Shown here in pieces: positions 54,384 through 63,404 of a stretch of 64,000 bases of DNA. The number at the start of each line of letters is the position of its first letter. Within the stretch, counting starts at the first letter, position 1. This DNA comes from Micromonospora tarapacensis. Its GTDB lineage: Bacteria > Actinomycetota > Actinomycetes > Mycobacteriales > Micromonosporaceae. Location: assembly GCF_019697375.1 (NCBI RefSeq), contig NZ_JAHCDI010000004.1:2219324-2283323 (forward strand). The letters run 5' to 3'. The notes below the pieces were generated by a model, which saw only the letters and a list, made by a program, of their open reading frames with translations, made no database searches and was not told the origin of the DNA. Both the position numbers and the translations under genes were made by a program.

Positions 54384-56282
54384 TCAGTTGCGCTGGATCG
54401 GGAAGCAGTTGCCGGTGTGGTAGCTACCGTCGTACGCCCTGGCCAACTGGTGTCCGTTCTTCGCGATCCGGGCACAGATCTTCTCGGCGTCGCCGACGGC
54501 CTCGAAGTCCTCGTCCGAGGTCCGGCGCACCGACGGCTGCTGATCCTCGAAGTAGTACTGGCCGTGGCCGGTGGCCTGGCTGCCCATCAGGGCCTCGTCT
54601 GGCGAGGTGCCGTCGCCGCCGTACAGATGCAGGTGGAAGCCGTTGGCGATGTTCGGCTTGCTGCCGTTCCACTCCGCGTCGAACCACACCGTGAAGGTGC
54701 CGTCCTGCACGGTCGCCTTGGTGATGCAGACCCAGCGGGTGCTCTGCTTCAGCTCCGTGCAGTCCTCGTCCGGCGGCACCTCGTCGGCGGCCGGCGTGCT
54801 GGCGGCCGGTGCCTCGTTTTCCGTCTGGTCCCCTGCCCCGGCGACGATATCGGTGGCCCCGTTGTTCTGGTTCCCCTGGCCGTCCCGACCGACCAGGGCC
54901 CAGGCCGTGCCGCCGCCGACCAGCAGGAGCACGACGACGGCCGCGGCGACCAGCAGCGGCCCGCGCCGCCGGCCACCGTTGTCCACCGCCGACGGCGCAA
55001 CGGGGATCGGCCCCGTGGTCTCGGCATCGTGCGTCTTCGGGACACCTGGCACGGCCGCGGACCCGTACCCGGTGGGGGGCCAGTTCCGGACGACCCGCTC
55101 CGGTGCCGGCGGGCTCGCGGACGCGGGCATCGCGGCGGTCGGCTCGGGGGTGGTGGCGACCGCGGTCACGGGCCGGCCGGTCGCACCGCCGGGCTCCGCC
55201 CGCACCGTGCCGGGGCCGGCGATCGTGGTGCTCGCCTGCCACGCGGCGCCGAGCGCGACCGCGTGCTTGGGATGGGCGTCCACTGCCACCGGACGGCCCA
55301 ACTCCGAGCCGACCAGCTGCGCGACGATCGGCATCCGCGACGATCCACCGACCAGCAGCACCGAGTGCAGATCCCGGGGGTCCACCCCGGCGGAACGGAC
55401 GGCTCGCCGCAACGACTCGATCGAGCCGTGCAGCGCCGGGCGGACCATGGCCTCCAGTTCGGCGCGGGTCAGCCGAATCTCGGTGTTGATGTTCGGCAGC
55501 AGGACCGGGATCGCGGCGTCGGTGTCGGCGGAGAGCGCCTCCTTGGCCTGCACACACTCCTCACGCAGCCGGGCGACCGAGGCGATCACGGCGGGATCGT
55601 CCTCGTCCAGCTCGTCCAGCTTGTCGCCGATGGCCGCGGCGACGTGGGCGAAGATCGCGGCGTCGAAGTCGATGCCACCGAGCCGCTCGATCCCCTCCGG
55701 CGCGCCGATCAGGTCGAAGCCGCTCGACGTCTTGCGCAGCACCGCCGCGTCGAACGTCCCGCCACCGAGGTCGTAGACGGCGACCACCGCACCCGGCTCC
55801 AGGCGCTGCTGGTGCGCGTAGAACACGGCCGCCGCCTCCGGCTCGGTGATGAAATGCACCGGCTGCTCGATGCCGGCCAACCGGACCGCCTGATGCATGA
55901 GGTCCATCTTGTACGGTCCCCAGTTCGCCGGGCGTGAGACGCAGATCGCCGCCGGCTCGCCGCCCTCGCGGGACACCACCTCGTCGACGGCGGCCCGCAG
56001 CATGCGGGCCATCAACGCCTCCGCCGAGTAGGGCACCCCGCCGAGCAGAATCGGGGTGGAGTCGCCGAGGCGCCGCTTGAACTCCCGGGCCACCCGGTTC
56101 GGCTCGCTCAGTCCCCGGCGGCTGGCGCTGTCGCCGGTCAGGAACGTCTCGTCGGCGCGAAGTAGCACCACCGAGGGAATCGCCGCCGAGTGGCTGCCGA
56201 GCGGGGCGATCTCGGCCCGGCCAGCGCGCCAGACGGCCGCAGCGGTGTAGGTGGTTCCCAGATCGATGCCGAGTGCGTACAT
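54384..56282 (-). CDS. Membrane-anchored Hsp70-family protein
   Basis: 632 residues. Residues 1-350 are a DnaK-like nucleotide-binding domain: GIDLGTTYTAAAVW (phosphate 1), VYDLGGGTFDAAVL (phosphate 2) and SVLLVGGSSRMPIVAQLV (adenosine). There is no classical substrate-binding domain. Instead an Ala/Pro/Thr linker leads to one membrane span (LLVAAAVVVLLLVGGGTAW, about 445-468) and an exported domain of about 160 residues with four cysteines (CTEL, WVCIT, KICARI, NCFPIQ). The cytoplasmic ATPase is thus coupled to an outside domain, like a sensor or a scaffold. It lies in the dynamin locus, as found for related actinobacterial genes. Confidence 0.9.
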   Translation of the reverse strand: MYALGIDLGTTYTAAAVWRAGRAEIAPLGSHSAAIPSVVLLRADETFLTGDSASRRGLSEPNRVAREFKRRLGDSTPILLGGVPYSAEALMARMLRAAVDEVVSREGGEPAAICVSRPANWGPYKMDLMHQAVRLAGIEQPVHFITEPEAAAVFYAHQQRLEPGAVVAVYDLGGGTFDAAVLRKTSSGFDLIGAPEGIERLGGIDFDAAIFAHVAAAIGDKLDELDEDDPAVIASVARLREECVQAKEALSADTDAAIPVLLPNINTEIRLTRAELEAMVRPALHGSIESLRRAVRSAGVDPRDLHSVLLVGGSSRMPIVAQLVGSELGRPVAVDAHPKHAVALGAAWQASTTIAGPGTVRAEPGGATGRPVTAVATTPEPTAAMPASASPPAPERVVRNWPPTGYGSAAVPGVPKTHDAETTGPIPVAPSAVDNGGRRRGPLLVAAAVVVLLLVGGGTAWALVGRDGQGNQNNGATDIVAGAGDQTENEAPAASTPAADEVPPDEDCTELKQSTRWVCITKATVQDGTFTVWFDAEWNGSKPNIANGFHLHLYGGDGTSPDEALMGSQATGHGQYYFEDQQPSVRRTSDEDFEAVGDAEKICARIAKNGHQLARAYDGSYHTGNCFPIQRN

Positions 56283-56699
56283 CCCTATGCTCCGGAGTTC
56301 GTCGAAGGTGAGTCAATGGCGGTAACGGACTGTCGGTCAACGACCGGACCGGGACACCCGGCCGCCCGATGGCCGGGTGATTGTGTGCGGCGCGGGCCCG
56401 TCATCGTGGCCGTGCCGGCACGGTAGGGACCGGGCCGCAGGTGGGGATCGGGCGACGAATCCGGCGATGGCGCGATCGGCCCGCGGCCGAGGCATCGCTG
56501 ACGATCTGGCTACCAGGATCAACAGGGCCGGAAGGCTCGGGTAGGTGAGCGCGGCCGGCACCCTGATCTCGATCGACCGAGGCGAGATCATTCATCGCAT
56601 CGATCACGTCGCCCGCCGTCCTTGTCTTTCGCTCGTCGCGCCGAGCACTGACGCCGAGGCACCACGCAAGCGTGGCAGCCTTTGCCGGTACGGGGCATC

Positions 56700-56711
56700 G
56701 GGGTAATCCCC
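56700..56711. promoter_or_regulatory. GGGG-TAAT-CCCC palindrome, site 1 of the dynamin locus
   Basis: A 4-bp inverted repeat with a 4-nt centre, preceded by GCATC exactly as at site 3 (GCATCGGGG-NNAT-CCCC). It lies 109 bp upstream of the gene at 56820 and 418 bp upstream of the divergent Hsp70 gene. It is possibly the operator of the LuxR-type regulator at the end of the locus. The rest of the 537-bp divergent gap (56283-56819) shows no gene; a small hairpin GGTGGG-AA-CCCACC lies at 56726-56739. Confidence 0.55.
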
Positions 56712-56771
56712 CTCGCAGCCCCCGGGGTGGGAACCCACCGTCACCGCCAAGCCGGCGATAGGGGACGGTCA

Positions 56772-56783
56772 GGGGATGTCCCC
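56772..56783. promoter_or_regulatory. GGGG-ATGT-CCCC palindrome, site 2
   Basis: A second copy of the GGGG-N4-CCCC pattern (outer bases A and T also pair loosely) lies 36 bp before the ATG at 56820, a position that would overlap the promoter and suit an operator. The spacing between site 1 and site 2 centres is 72 bp, about seven helical turns. Confidence 0.5.
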
Positions 56784-56819
56784 CTGCCGCGGCCGATGGC
56801 GTGTTCCTAATCTGGTGGC

Positions 56820-57474
56820 ATGGCACCGGCGCGATCCCTCCATGAGATCATCACGGGGTTGACCGGCGACGCCGGAACCTCGGGCGATCTCGCCGCCGCA
56901 CTGCACGCCGGCGGCTATCCGGACCTACCACCGGATCTGCTCGCCGAGGCAGTGGTGAGCTTCGCCGGCACCGCGCCGGCCGAGATCGCCGAGCATCTGG
57001 CACCGTTCGTCATGGCACACGGTCCGATCGCACCGGGCGACACCGCGGCGGGCGACATCGGGCGGCTGTCCGACCTGCTCGCCACCGCTCCCACCACGGA
57101 ACTGGACGGGGATTCGGTCCTGGAGACGCCGGAGATCGATCCGCCCGTCGACAGCGGCAGCGTCGACCCGGCAGATCTGCTGGACGACGACGAGAGCCAT
57201 GCCGGCGGGCACGTGCCCGCCGAACCCGGCCGGCGCCGCCGGACCCGGCGTTCGGCCACGGGCGGCCCCGGCCCGGACGGAACCGGCCGACGACCCGGCA
57301 TTCGGTGCCGTGGCGCCGGAGGCAGCGCCGGCCGGGTACGTCGATGCGCAGCAGCAGTCGGCGCCGGACGATCCGGTGCCGGTGGACGACGAGCCGCCAC
57401 CGGCCGCCGATCCATGGGCGGAACTCCGGTTGTCCGACGACGCGCCGGAGATCGACGACATCGACGGCGACTGA
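56820..57474 (+). CDS. Unknown protein of the dynamin/Hsp70 locus (two apparent frameshifts)
   Basis: Residues 1-135 read cleanly: an all-alpha N-terminal domain (SLHEIITGLTGDAGTSGDLA, LLAEAVVSFAGTAPAEIAEH) then an acidic stretch (PADLLDDDESHAGG). Beyond about 57225 the original frame continues only as an antisense artefact of the next gene. Two added C's, at 57225-57227 and 57266-57269, link it through PAPPDPAFGHGRP to EPADDPAFGAVAPEAAPAGY and the acidic end SDDAPEIDDIDGD, about 218 residues in all. The internal DPAFG repeat supports this reconstruction. It is divergent from hsp70 and convergent with the iniA-like gene. No family recognised; a scaffold role is a guess. Confidence 0.65.
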
Positions 57475-57485
57475 GTCCAGCCGGG

Positions 57486-59300
57486 TCAGGAAACGATCGC
57501 CGACGCGTGTTCTCGCAGCTGCCGAAGGCGGTCGATCTCTGCGGTCAGATCGCGCAGGCGGGCTTCGCGCTCGGCCTTGGTGCGCTGCGCCGCCTCCGCT
57601 GCCGCGCTCAACGCCCTGGTGTTGGACCGGGACAACTCGTCGGCGAGGCCGCTGTAGTGGTCGCGCAACTGACGCTGGATCCGGCGCAGGGTGTCCCTGG
57701 AGTCCTTGGTCATCACGAAGCTGACCTCGTCGCAGTAGCGCCGGATGGCGTTGCGGGCCTGACTCTGCCGGCTCGTCCGTTGCCGTTTCTTCTCCTCGCG
57801 CAGGCCCTTGCGACCCATCACCAGACCGATCCCGACGCCGATCGGGCCGAGGGCGACGCCGGCCAGCGTGCCGAGCATGGTGAACATGAGCGCGCCACCG
57901 TAGGCGCTCTTGAGTGCCACCATCGCCTGCTTCCCGACCTTCATCTTCGCCAGCTCGATCTTGTGATCGACCTGGGCGGCGCCGGCCAACGACACCGGGT
58001 CGGTGACGGCGACCTGGCGAAGTGCCTGACCTGCGGCCTCCTGGAAGTGGCCGGCCACGTCGTCGCTGAGAGCGATCGACCGGTCCCGGAGCATCATGTA
58101 GTTGGCCAGCAGTTCGTCGGAGACCCGGGCCAGCAGCCACCGTTCCGTCTCCTCCCAGACGTCGGCCGGGTCACCTTCCTCGATCTGCGCGTCGGCTTCC
58201 TCGACCAGCCGACGGAACCTGCCGCGCAGGTCGTGATCGATGTCGGAGCTGAGATCGGCGATGCCGTCGCTGAGGGTCTGCTGCCACTTCGCCGCGGCGG
58301 TCTTGAGCGCCTCGACCCGCTGCCTCACCTCGTTCAGGTCGTCCATCACCTTCGCCGCAGCGGCCGGGTCCGCGAGCGCGGCCCGTTCCGCCTCGAACTG
58401 GCTTTCGATCTGCTCGCAGACCCCGACGACCGACGCACCCGCCTGGGCGGCTGCCCGGGTAGCGGCTCCGCCAGAGACCCGCTGAGCGACGAACTTGACC
58501 AGGTCCGGGAACCCGGACTCGGCGTTGAGCTCCTTGTCGCCGCCGGCCACGGCACGCCGCCGGAGATCGGAGGACACCGCGATGATCGGCATGTCCGCCT
58601 CGCCGTGCAGGTGTCCCGCGTCGAGGTCACGGATCTTGCGCCAGTGCGGATAGAAGTCGGTCTTGGTGAGCACGCACACCGCCGTGGAGCACACCTCGCG
58701 GGCTTGACGGAGGAACTGCAACTCGCTGCGGGTGAGTTCTTGCGCCGCATCGGTGACGAACAAGAGCGCGTCGGCCATGGAGGCCGCGGTCAGGCTGGCC
58801 GCCGCGTGCACCGAGCCGAGCCCGCCGACCCCTGGGGTGTCGACGATGACGAGGCCGCTGGAGAGCAGTCGACGCGGCAGCCGGACCTCCACCCCGGTGA
58901 CACCGGCCACCGCGCCCTCGGTCTCCTTCTCCAGCACGAACTCCCGCACCCGGTCGATCGGCACCGGCTCGCGCCGGGGCGGAACCTCGTCGAGGAGCAA
59001 CTGCGCCGACGGTTCCTTGCCAAATCGGATGTAGGTCGGCAGGGCGGTGGCGACGTCGTCGTCAACCGGGCAGATGTCGTGCCCGACCAGCCCGTTCACC
59101 AGGGAACTCTTGCCCTGCTTGAATTCGCCGACGACGACGATGTGCACCACCGGGTCGGCCAGGGTGGCGCGAACGCCGGCGAGCCGGCCGGCGAGATCCG
59201 CACGGTCGTACGCCTCACAGGCGTGTTGTGCGAGGTCGACGATCCGGGTCGCCTGTTGCAGCGTGCCGTCGGCGTCGGATGATGCGGTGGTTGCGGTCAA
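57486..59300 (-). CDS. Bacterial dynamin-like GTPase, IniA-like
   Basis: 604 residues from a TTG at 59300 with AGGAA upstream. GTPase motifs: G1 VVGEFKQGKSSLVNGL, G2 Thr in ATALPTYIR, G3 IVDTPGVGGLG, G4 VLTKTDFYP. A helical stalk follows, with a hydrophobic paddle hairpin (ALMFTMLGTLAGVALGPIG, then VGIGLVMGRKG) and a Lys/Arg-rich tail as in M. tuberculosis IniA and BDLP. This predicts nucleotide-driven membrane binding and fission or fusion. It is the likely partner of the IniC-like GTPase at 52807, and lies downstream of the IniB-like gene behind a terminator hairpin. Confidence 0.9.
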   Translation of the reverse strand: MTATTASSDADGTLQQATRIVDLAQHACEAYDRADLAGRLAGVRATLADPVVHIVVVGEFKQGKSSLVNGLVGHDICPVDDDVATALPTYIRFGKEPSAQLLLDEVPPRREPVPIDRVREFVLEKETEGAVAGVTGVEVRLPRRLLSSGLVIVDTPGVGGLGSVHAAASLTAASMADALLFVTDAAQELTRSELQFLRQAREVCSTAVCVLTKTDFYPHWRKIRDLDAGHLHGEADMPIIAVSSDLRRRAVAGGDKELNAESGFPDLVKFVAQRVSGGAATRAAAQAGASVVGVCEQIESQFEAERAALADPAAAAKVMDDLNEVRQRVEALKTAAAKWQQTLSDGIADLSSDIDHDLRGRFRRLVEEADAQIEEGDPADVWEETERWLLARVSDELLANYMMLRDRSIALSDDVAGHFQEAAGQALRQVAVTDPVSLAGAAQVDHKIELAKMKVGKQAMVALKSAYGGALMFTMLGTLAGVALGPIGVGIGLVMGRKGLREEKKRQRTSRQSQARNAIRRYCDEVSFVMTKDSRDTLRRIQRQLRDHYSGLADELSRSNTRALSAAAEAAQRTKAEREARLRDLTAEIDRLRQLREHASAIVS

Positions 59301-59376
59301 CGTCGTTCCTACCCGTCACATGTTGGGGTACAGCGGACCGAAGCCGGTCGATCGATCGACTTGGGAGCACCAGCAT

Positions 59377-59406
59377 GGCGTGGTGGGTTCGGGAACCCAC
59401 CACGCC
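59377..59406 (-). terminator. Very stable hairpin between IniB-like and IniA-like genes
   Basis: A 14-bp perfect stem (GGCGTGGTGGGTTC / GAACCCACCACGCC) with a 2-nt loop centre (GG). It lies 58 bp after the IniB-like stop and 77 bp before the IniA-like start, both on the minus strand. It is a terminator or attenuator that would set IniB:IniA expression ratios. Confidence 0.8.
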
Positions 59407-59464
59407 ACGATGTCCTCATCCGGCCCGCCGTACGGCATCCGCGAAGCTCTGTCCGATCCTCGGC

Positions 59465-60849
59465 TCAGGCACCCAGGCTCGGGGCCGGCTCGGGGTTGTC
59501 GCCCGACTCCCCGATCTTGATTTCGTTGTCCTCGTTGTTGAACGAGTCCTCGTTGTTGAACGAATCCTCGTTGTTGAACGAATCCTCGTTGTTGAACGAG
59601 TCGTCCACGGACTGGTCCTTGAACGAGTCCTCGACGGACTGGTCGTTGAACGAGTCCTGGGTCGTCGACGCGTCACCGCCGACGGACAGTGCCGAATCCT
59701 CGACATCGTTGGCGTTCTGCTGACTGCCACCACCGAAGTTGAGGTTGATCTGTTCCAGGTCACCGCCGTCGCCACCGTCGTCGCTGCCACCCGCGCCGCC
59801 GCTGGTGTCGATGTCGAGCTGAGCGGTCTGGTTGTTGTCCCCCACGACAGCCTTGTCCACGTCGTCGCCGACGATGCCGAAGTTGTCGCCCAGGATCGCC
59901 TTGTCGACGTCGCCGTCGGCCTGGACGCCCGAGTTGGTGCCCGTGTTGACGACACCGTCGATGTCGTCGCCCGCCGTCACCGCGTTGTCGCCGGTGTTTC
60001 CCACCACGTCACCGTTCTCCGAGGTGCCGAGGAACGCACCGTCGCCGGTCGCGCCGAGCACGTCACCGTCGCCGGCGCCGACCACCGAGCCGTCGCCTGC
60101 GGTGACCTTGTCACCGTCGACGAACTCCACCGACGAGTTGTCGCCGGTGGCGGCGAACGCGTCGTCTCCCGCGGCCACCGCGCCCCCGGTCGCGGCGACC
60201 TGGTCCCCGTCGCCCTGCTGGGCCACCGCACCGTCGCCGGTAGCGGCATTGACGTCACCGTCGCCGGCGCTGCCGACGTTGCCGTCGCCGGCCTGGTTGA
60301 GGTTCGTGGAGTCGATGTCGATGTCGCCGAGAACCTCGCCGTCCACGTCCAGGTCCACCGAGTTGTCGATGTCGGTGGAGTTGTCGGTGAAGGTCTGGGA
60401 GTTGTCCACGAAGTTCTGGGTCGTGAAGGTCTGTGCGACGTTGCTGACCTGCTGCACGGTCTGCACGGCCGGCGCCGAGGCCGCAGCACCGGCTCCCCGC
60501 CACCGCCGCCACCACCGACGCCCCCGGCACCACCGCCACCGAAGCCGCCGCCACCGCCGCCGCCACCGAAGCCGCCGCCACCGCCGCCGCCACCGCCGAA
60601 GCCGCCGCCACCGCCGCCGCCACCGCCGAAGCCGCCACCGCCCGGGCCGGCGCTGCTGCCGAAGGCGGCCTCGTTGACGATCTGGTCGACATCGACGGCG
60701 CTGAGCGTCTCGGCGTCGATGTCGTTGGCGGCGAAGGATCCGGCCGGGTCGGCGAGGAACTTCGCGGTTTCCGCTTCGCTGCTGAAGACCTTCTCGAAGA
60801 GTGCCCGGATGTTGTCGATGATCAGCGGAGTAACTTCCACAGTAGACAT
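59465..60849 (-). CDS. IniB-like low-complexity protein (frameshifted)
   Basis: ATG at 60849 with AGGAAG. The N-terminal about 75 residues form the IniB N-domain: LIIDNIRALFEKVFSSEAET and AKFLADPAGSFAANDIDAET. A poly-Gly/Phe tract (GGGGFGGGG units) follows. The remaining about 335 residues are read after adding one G at 60494-60497, joining GGGG to GAAASAPAVQTVQQ. They are acidic and highly repetitive: AGDGxVxxATGDGA units (about 9-10 residues each) that could form a beta-solenoid, then DNNQTAQLDID and four exact EDSFNN repeats. No signal peptide is seen. In mycobacteria IniB is induced by wall-active drugs; its function is unresolved. Confidence 0.82.
59529..59600 (-). repeat. Four 18-bp tandem repeats (EDSFNN coding)
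   Basis: The unit TCCTCGTTGTTGAACGAR is repeated four times without a gap (59529, 59547, 59565, 59583) near the 3' end of the IniB-like gene. It encodes repeated Glu-Asp-Ser-Phe-Asn-Asn hexapeptides; related DQSVEDSFK units precede it. The frame-preserving repeat could vary between strains. Confidence 0.9.
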
Positions 60850-60928
60850 GGCTTCCTGCCTCGCTCGGGGGCCGGCCCCACCGGCCGGATACCTAAAAGC
60901 TTGCGTTTCAGGGCCGGTGCTTCGCATC

Positions 60929-60940
60929 GGGGCTATCCCC
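60929..60940. promoter_or_regulatory. GGGG-CTAT-CCCC palindrome, site 3 (IniB-like promoter)
   Basis: It lies 80 bp before the IniB-like ATG, in the 142-bp gap after the regulator gene. It is preceded by GCATC as at site 1. A half-site GGGGATTA follows at 60953-60960, equal to the reverse complement of part of site 1. Candidate operator for the LuxR-type regulator. Confidence 0.55.
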
Positions 60941-60991
60941 ATTCCGTGCCAAGGGGATTAGGGACCGGTGGCTGCTCGCCCCCTGGCGGTC

Positions 60992-63322
60992 CTACGGCTC
61001 CGCAGGAAGCCGGCTGCGCAGCGCTGCGATCATCTCGGCCCGGCTGCCGGCGCCCAGCTTTGCCCGGATCCGGGCAACATGGTGCTCCACCGTCTTCGGG
61101 GACACGTAGAGCTGCGAGCCGATCTCCCGGTGGGTACGGCCCGCCAGCACCAACCGAGCCACGTCCACCTCCCGGTCGGACAAGCCGCCCCGGCCCGCGT
61201 CCCGGACCGACTCGTCCGCAACCAGATCCACATAGGACATCTCTCGGGCACGCTCCAGCAGACGGCGCGCCGCCGACGGATCGCTGGTCCGGATCGCGGC
61301 GTGCCCGAGCAACCGGGACGATTCCCAGGGCAGGCCGGTCGCGTCGAGTTCGGCGGCGTCCGCCAGCACGCCGTCCGGGCAGACCTCGCCGGCGAGCGCG
61401 GCTGACCAGCGAGTGGCGGCACGGCACTGGGCCTGCTGCCGGATGCCCTCCGGATCGAGGCTGCCCAGCTGGCTCGCGGCGGCGGCCGAGGCCGCCTGGT
61501 CCTCGCCGACGATGGCGATCTGCAGCCGGATCCAGCCGAGCGACACCGCCCAGTCGGCCGGCGAGTCGAGCCGGTCGACCACCGCTTCGAGGTCGTCGAG
61601 AATCGGCGTGATCCGCCGGTGCTGGCGTAGCCGGGCGGCGGCAACCAGAATTTCCTCCACCATCTCCAGGTGCACCAGGTCCACCGCTCGCCGGGCGAGC
61701 ACCGGCTCGGCGTACGCCCACGCCGCGCGGAGCTGGGCGACATCGCCCCGGCGCCGGGCAATCCCAGCGGTCAGACACGCGAACGTCAGACGTTCCCGCC
61801 CCGGCAGCGCCGTGCCGGAGAGGCGATCAAGTTCGGCGAGAGCGGTGTCGTACCGGCCGGCTCGGAGCCGGATCCAGGCCAGTAGCGTCCGGTGCCGGTT
61901 CTGGGCGACCGGGCCACCGAGCCCGGCGGTCAGCGCCCGTTCCAGGAGGTGCTCGGCGGTCGCGGTGTCACCGGCGGTCACCGCGACCAAGGCGCCGAGC
62001 GCGTGCGGCAGATCGGGGACAGCGACCGCCGGCGGCGCCTGTTCATAGGCCTCCGCCGCCTCGATCAGCAGTGGCAGGGCAACGGTGGGTCGGCCGATCA
62101 CCAGCGCCGCCTGGGCGAGCAGTCGCAACGGCAGCGGACCCTCACCGGTCGCCGCTGATCGCGCGGCTCCCGGCTGGCCGGTCGCCACCAGCGCCGCAAC
62201 GGCCAGAACCGGACCGGGGTGGTTGGCGCCCAGCAGCGCCTCGGCAGCGCGGCCGGGTCGGCCGTCGTAGGCCGCGGCGGCACCGGCGACCAACCTGAGC
62301 CGAGCGGCGTCGGCCGGTGACGCGGTTACCGCGTCCAGGTCCACCGGCAAGCCGAGCAGGATGGCGGCCTCGGCCCTCCCGGCCGCCACGACCGCCGGGG
62401 CGGCACCGGCGTCGAGTGCCTCGTCGTACCAGAACAGGGCCCGGTCGGGGGAGGCGAAGCGGAGCCGGTCCGCGGCCTGCTGGTAGACGCCGGCCGCCGC
62501 GGGCGTACGGGCGCGGGCCGCGTGCAGTTGCTCTGCGGCGCGAACCGGGTCGGCGCCGGTGGCCAGCAGGGCCGTCGCCACGGTGTCATGCAGCCGGCGA
62601 CGTTCCGGCGGTGACAGGTCGGCGAGGACCGCGCGGGCGACCGCCGGGATCATCCGTTCACCGTCGGGCACCAACAGTCCCTGGTCGTGCAGCGAGCGGG
62701 TCGCCGCCGCCGCCTGCGCCGGGTCCAGCCGGGCGGCCGCGCAGACGACGTCGTCGTCGAGATCCAGGCCGAGCGCGAGAATCATGGCCAGTTCCGCAGT
62801 GTCGCGGCCCGGCCCGGCGAGCCGGCGTTGCAGCCGGGCAACCAGCGCGGGTGGCGTGCCGTCCGGGGCGACCGCCACTGTCTCGGCGATGGCGGCCAAG
62901 CCTGCCGAGGCGCTGTGGACCGCAGCCACGTGCTCGGCCGTCGCCGGCCGGCCGAGCACGGCGGTGACCATCGCGGAGAGGGCGTCGTGGGTGAGGGGGC
63001 CGAGGTGTTCGACCGTCCCCACGGCGGCGACCGCCTCGTCGAGGTCGGCCAGTTCCGGCCCGTTGATCGTGGGGCGGCGGGTGATCGCCATCGACACTCC
63101 GGTGCGGGCGGCGGCGGCCAGCGTCGACAGCGCCTCCGCCGGCAGCCGGTGCGCGTCGTCGACCACGACCATCGCGCCGTCAGTGCGGGCGCGGGCAAGC
63201 AGCGTACCCAGATCCTCGGCGGATGTGGCGATGACCGGGAGGACCGGCCGGCCGGAGGCCGCGGCGACCTCGCCGAGCCGGCGGGTTCGCCCGGCACCGT
63301 CCACACCCACCACCACAGTCAC
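60992..63322 (-). CDS. LuxR-type large regulator, IniR-like
   Basis: 776 residues from a GTG at 63322. The C-terminal LuxR helix-turn-helix is complete ([41 protein letters not shown]). The N-terminal NTPase part starts at once with [12 protein letters not shown], a P-loop in which the usual Lys is Arg, followed by the Walker B-like [10 protein letters not shown]. Long alpha-helical TPR-like repeats fill the middle. The protein resembles M. tuberculosis IniR (Rv0339c) in size and position next to iniB. It is the best candidate to bind the GGGG-N4-CCCC sites. With a degenerate P-loop, ATP hydrolysis may be lost while binding remains. Confidence 0.83.
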   Translation of the reverse strand: MTVVVGVDGAGRTRRLGEVAAASGRPVLPVIATSAEDLGTLLARARTDGAMVVVDDAHRLPAEALSTLAAAARTGVSMAITRRPTINGPELADLDEAVAAVGTVEHLGPLTHDALSAMVTAVLGRPATAEHVAAVHSASAGLAAIAETVAVAPDGTPPALVARLQRRLAGPGRDTAELAMILALGLDLDDDVVCAAARLDPAQAAAATRSLHDQGLLVPDGERMIPAVARAVLADLSPPERRRLHDTVATALLATGADPVRAAEQLHAARARTPAAAGVYQQAADRLRFASPDRALFWYDEALDAGAAPAVVAAGRAEAAILLGLPVDLDAVTASPADAARLRLVAGAAAAYDGRPGRAAEALLGANHPGPVLAVAALVATGQPGAARSAATGEGPLPLRLLAQAALVIGRPTVALPLLIEAAEAYEQAPPAVAVPDLPHALGALVAVTAGDTATAEHLLERALTAGLGGPVAQNRHRTLLAWIRLRAGRYDTALAELDRLSGTALPGRERLTFACLTAGIARRRGDVAQLRAAWAYAEPVLARRAVDLVHLEMVEEILVAAARLRQHRRITPILDDLEAVVDRLDSPADWAVSLGWIRLQIAIVGEDQAASAAAASQLGSLDPEGIRQQAQCRAATRWSAALAGEVCPDGVLADAAELDATGLPWESSRLLGHAAIRTSDPSAARRLLERAREMSYVDLVADESVRDAGRGGLSDREVDVARLVLAGRTHREIGSQLYVSPKTVEHHVARIRAKLGAGSRAEMIAALRSRLPAEP

Positions 63323-63404
63323 CCGTGCGCTTTCCTTTCACCCTTGTCGTCTGGCAGTTCGCGATCGGTAAGAGGCAGCCGTCTGATCGGCCCCACTGCG
63401 GCGG

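Noticed and set aside
57475-59282. Continuation of the 56820 frame across the IniA-like gene
   Set aside because: Antisense to a complete dynamin; the run-through arises from the apparent frameshifts at 57225 and 57266.
60530-60650. Possible CRISPR or satellite array (GCCGCC/CCACCG repeats)
   Set aside because: In-frame Gly-rich coding repeat of the IniB-like gene; no spacers or cas genes.
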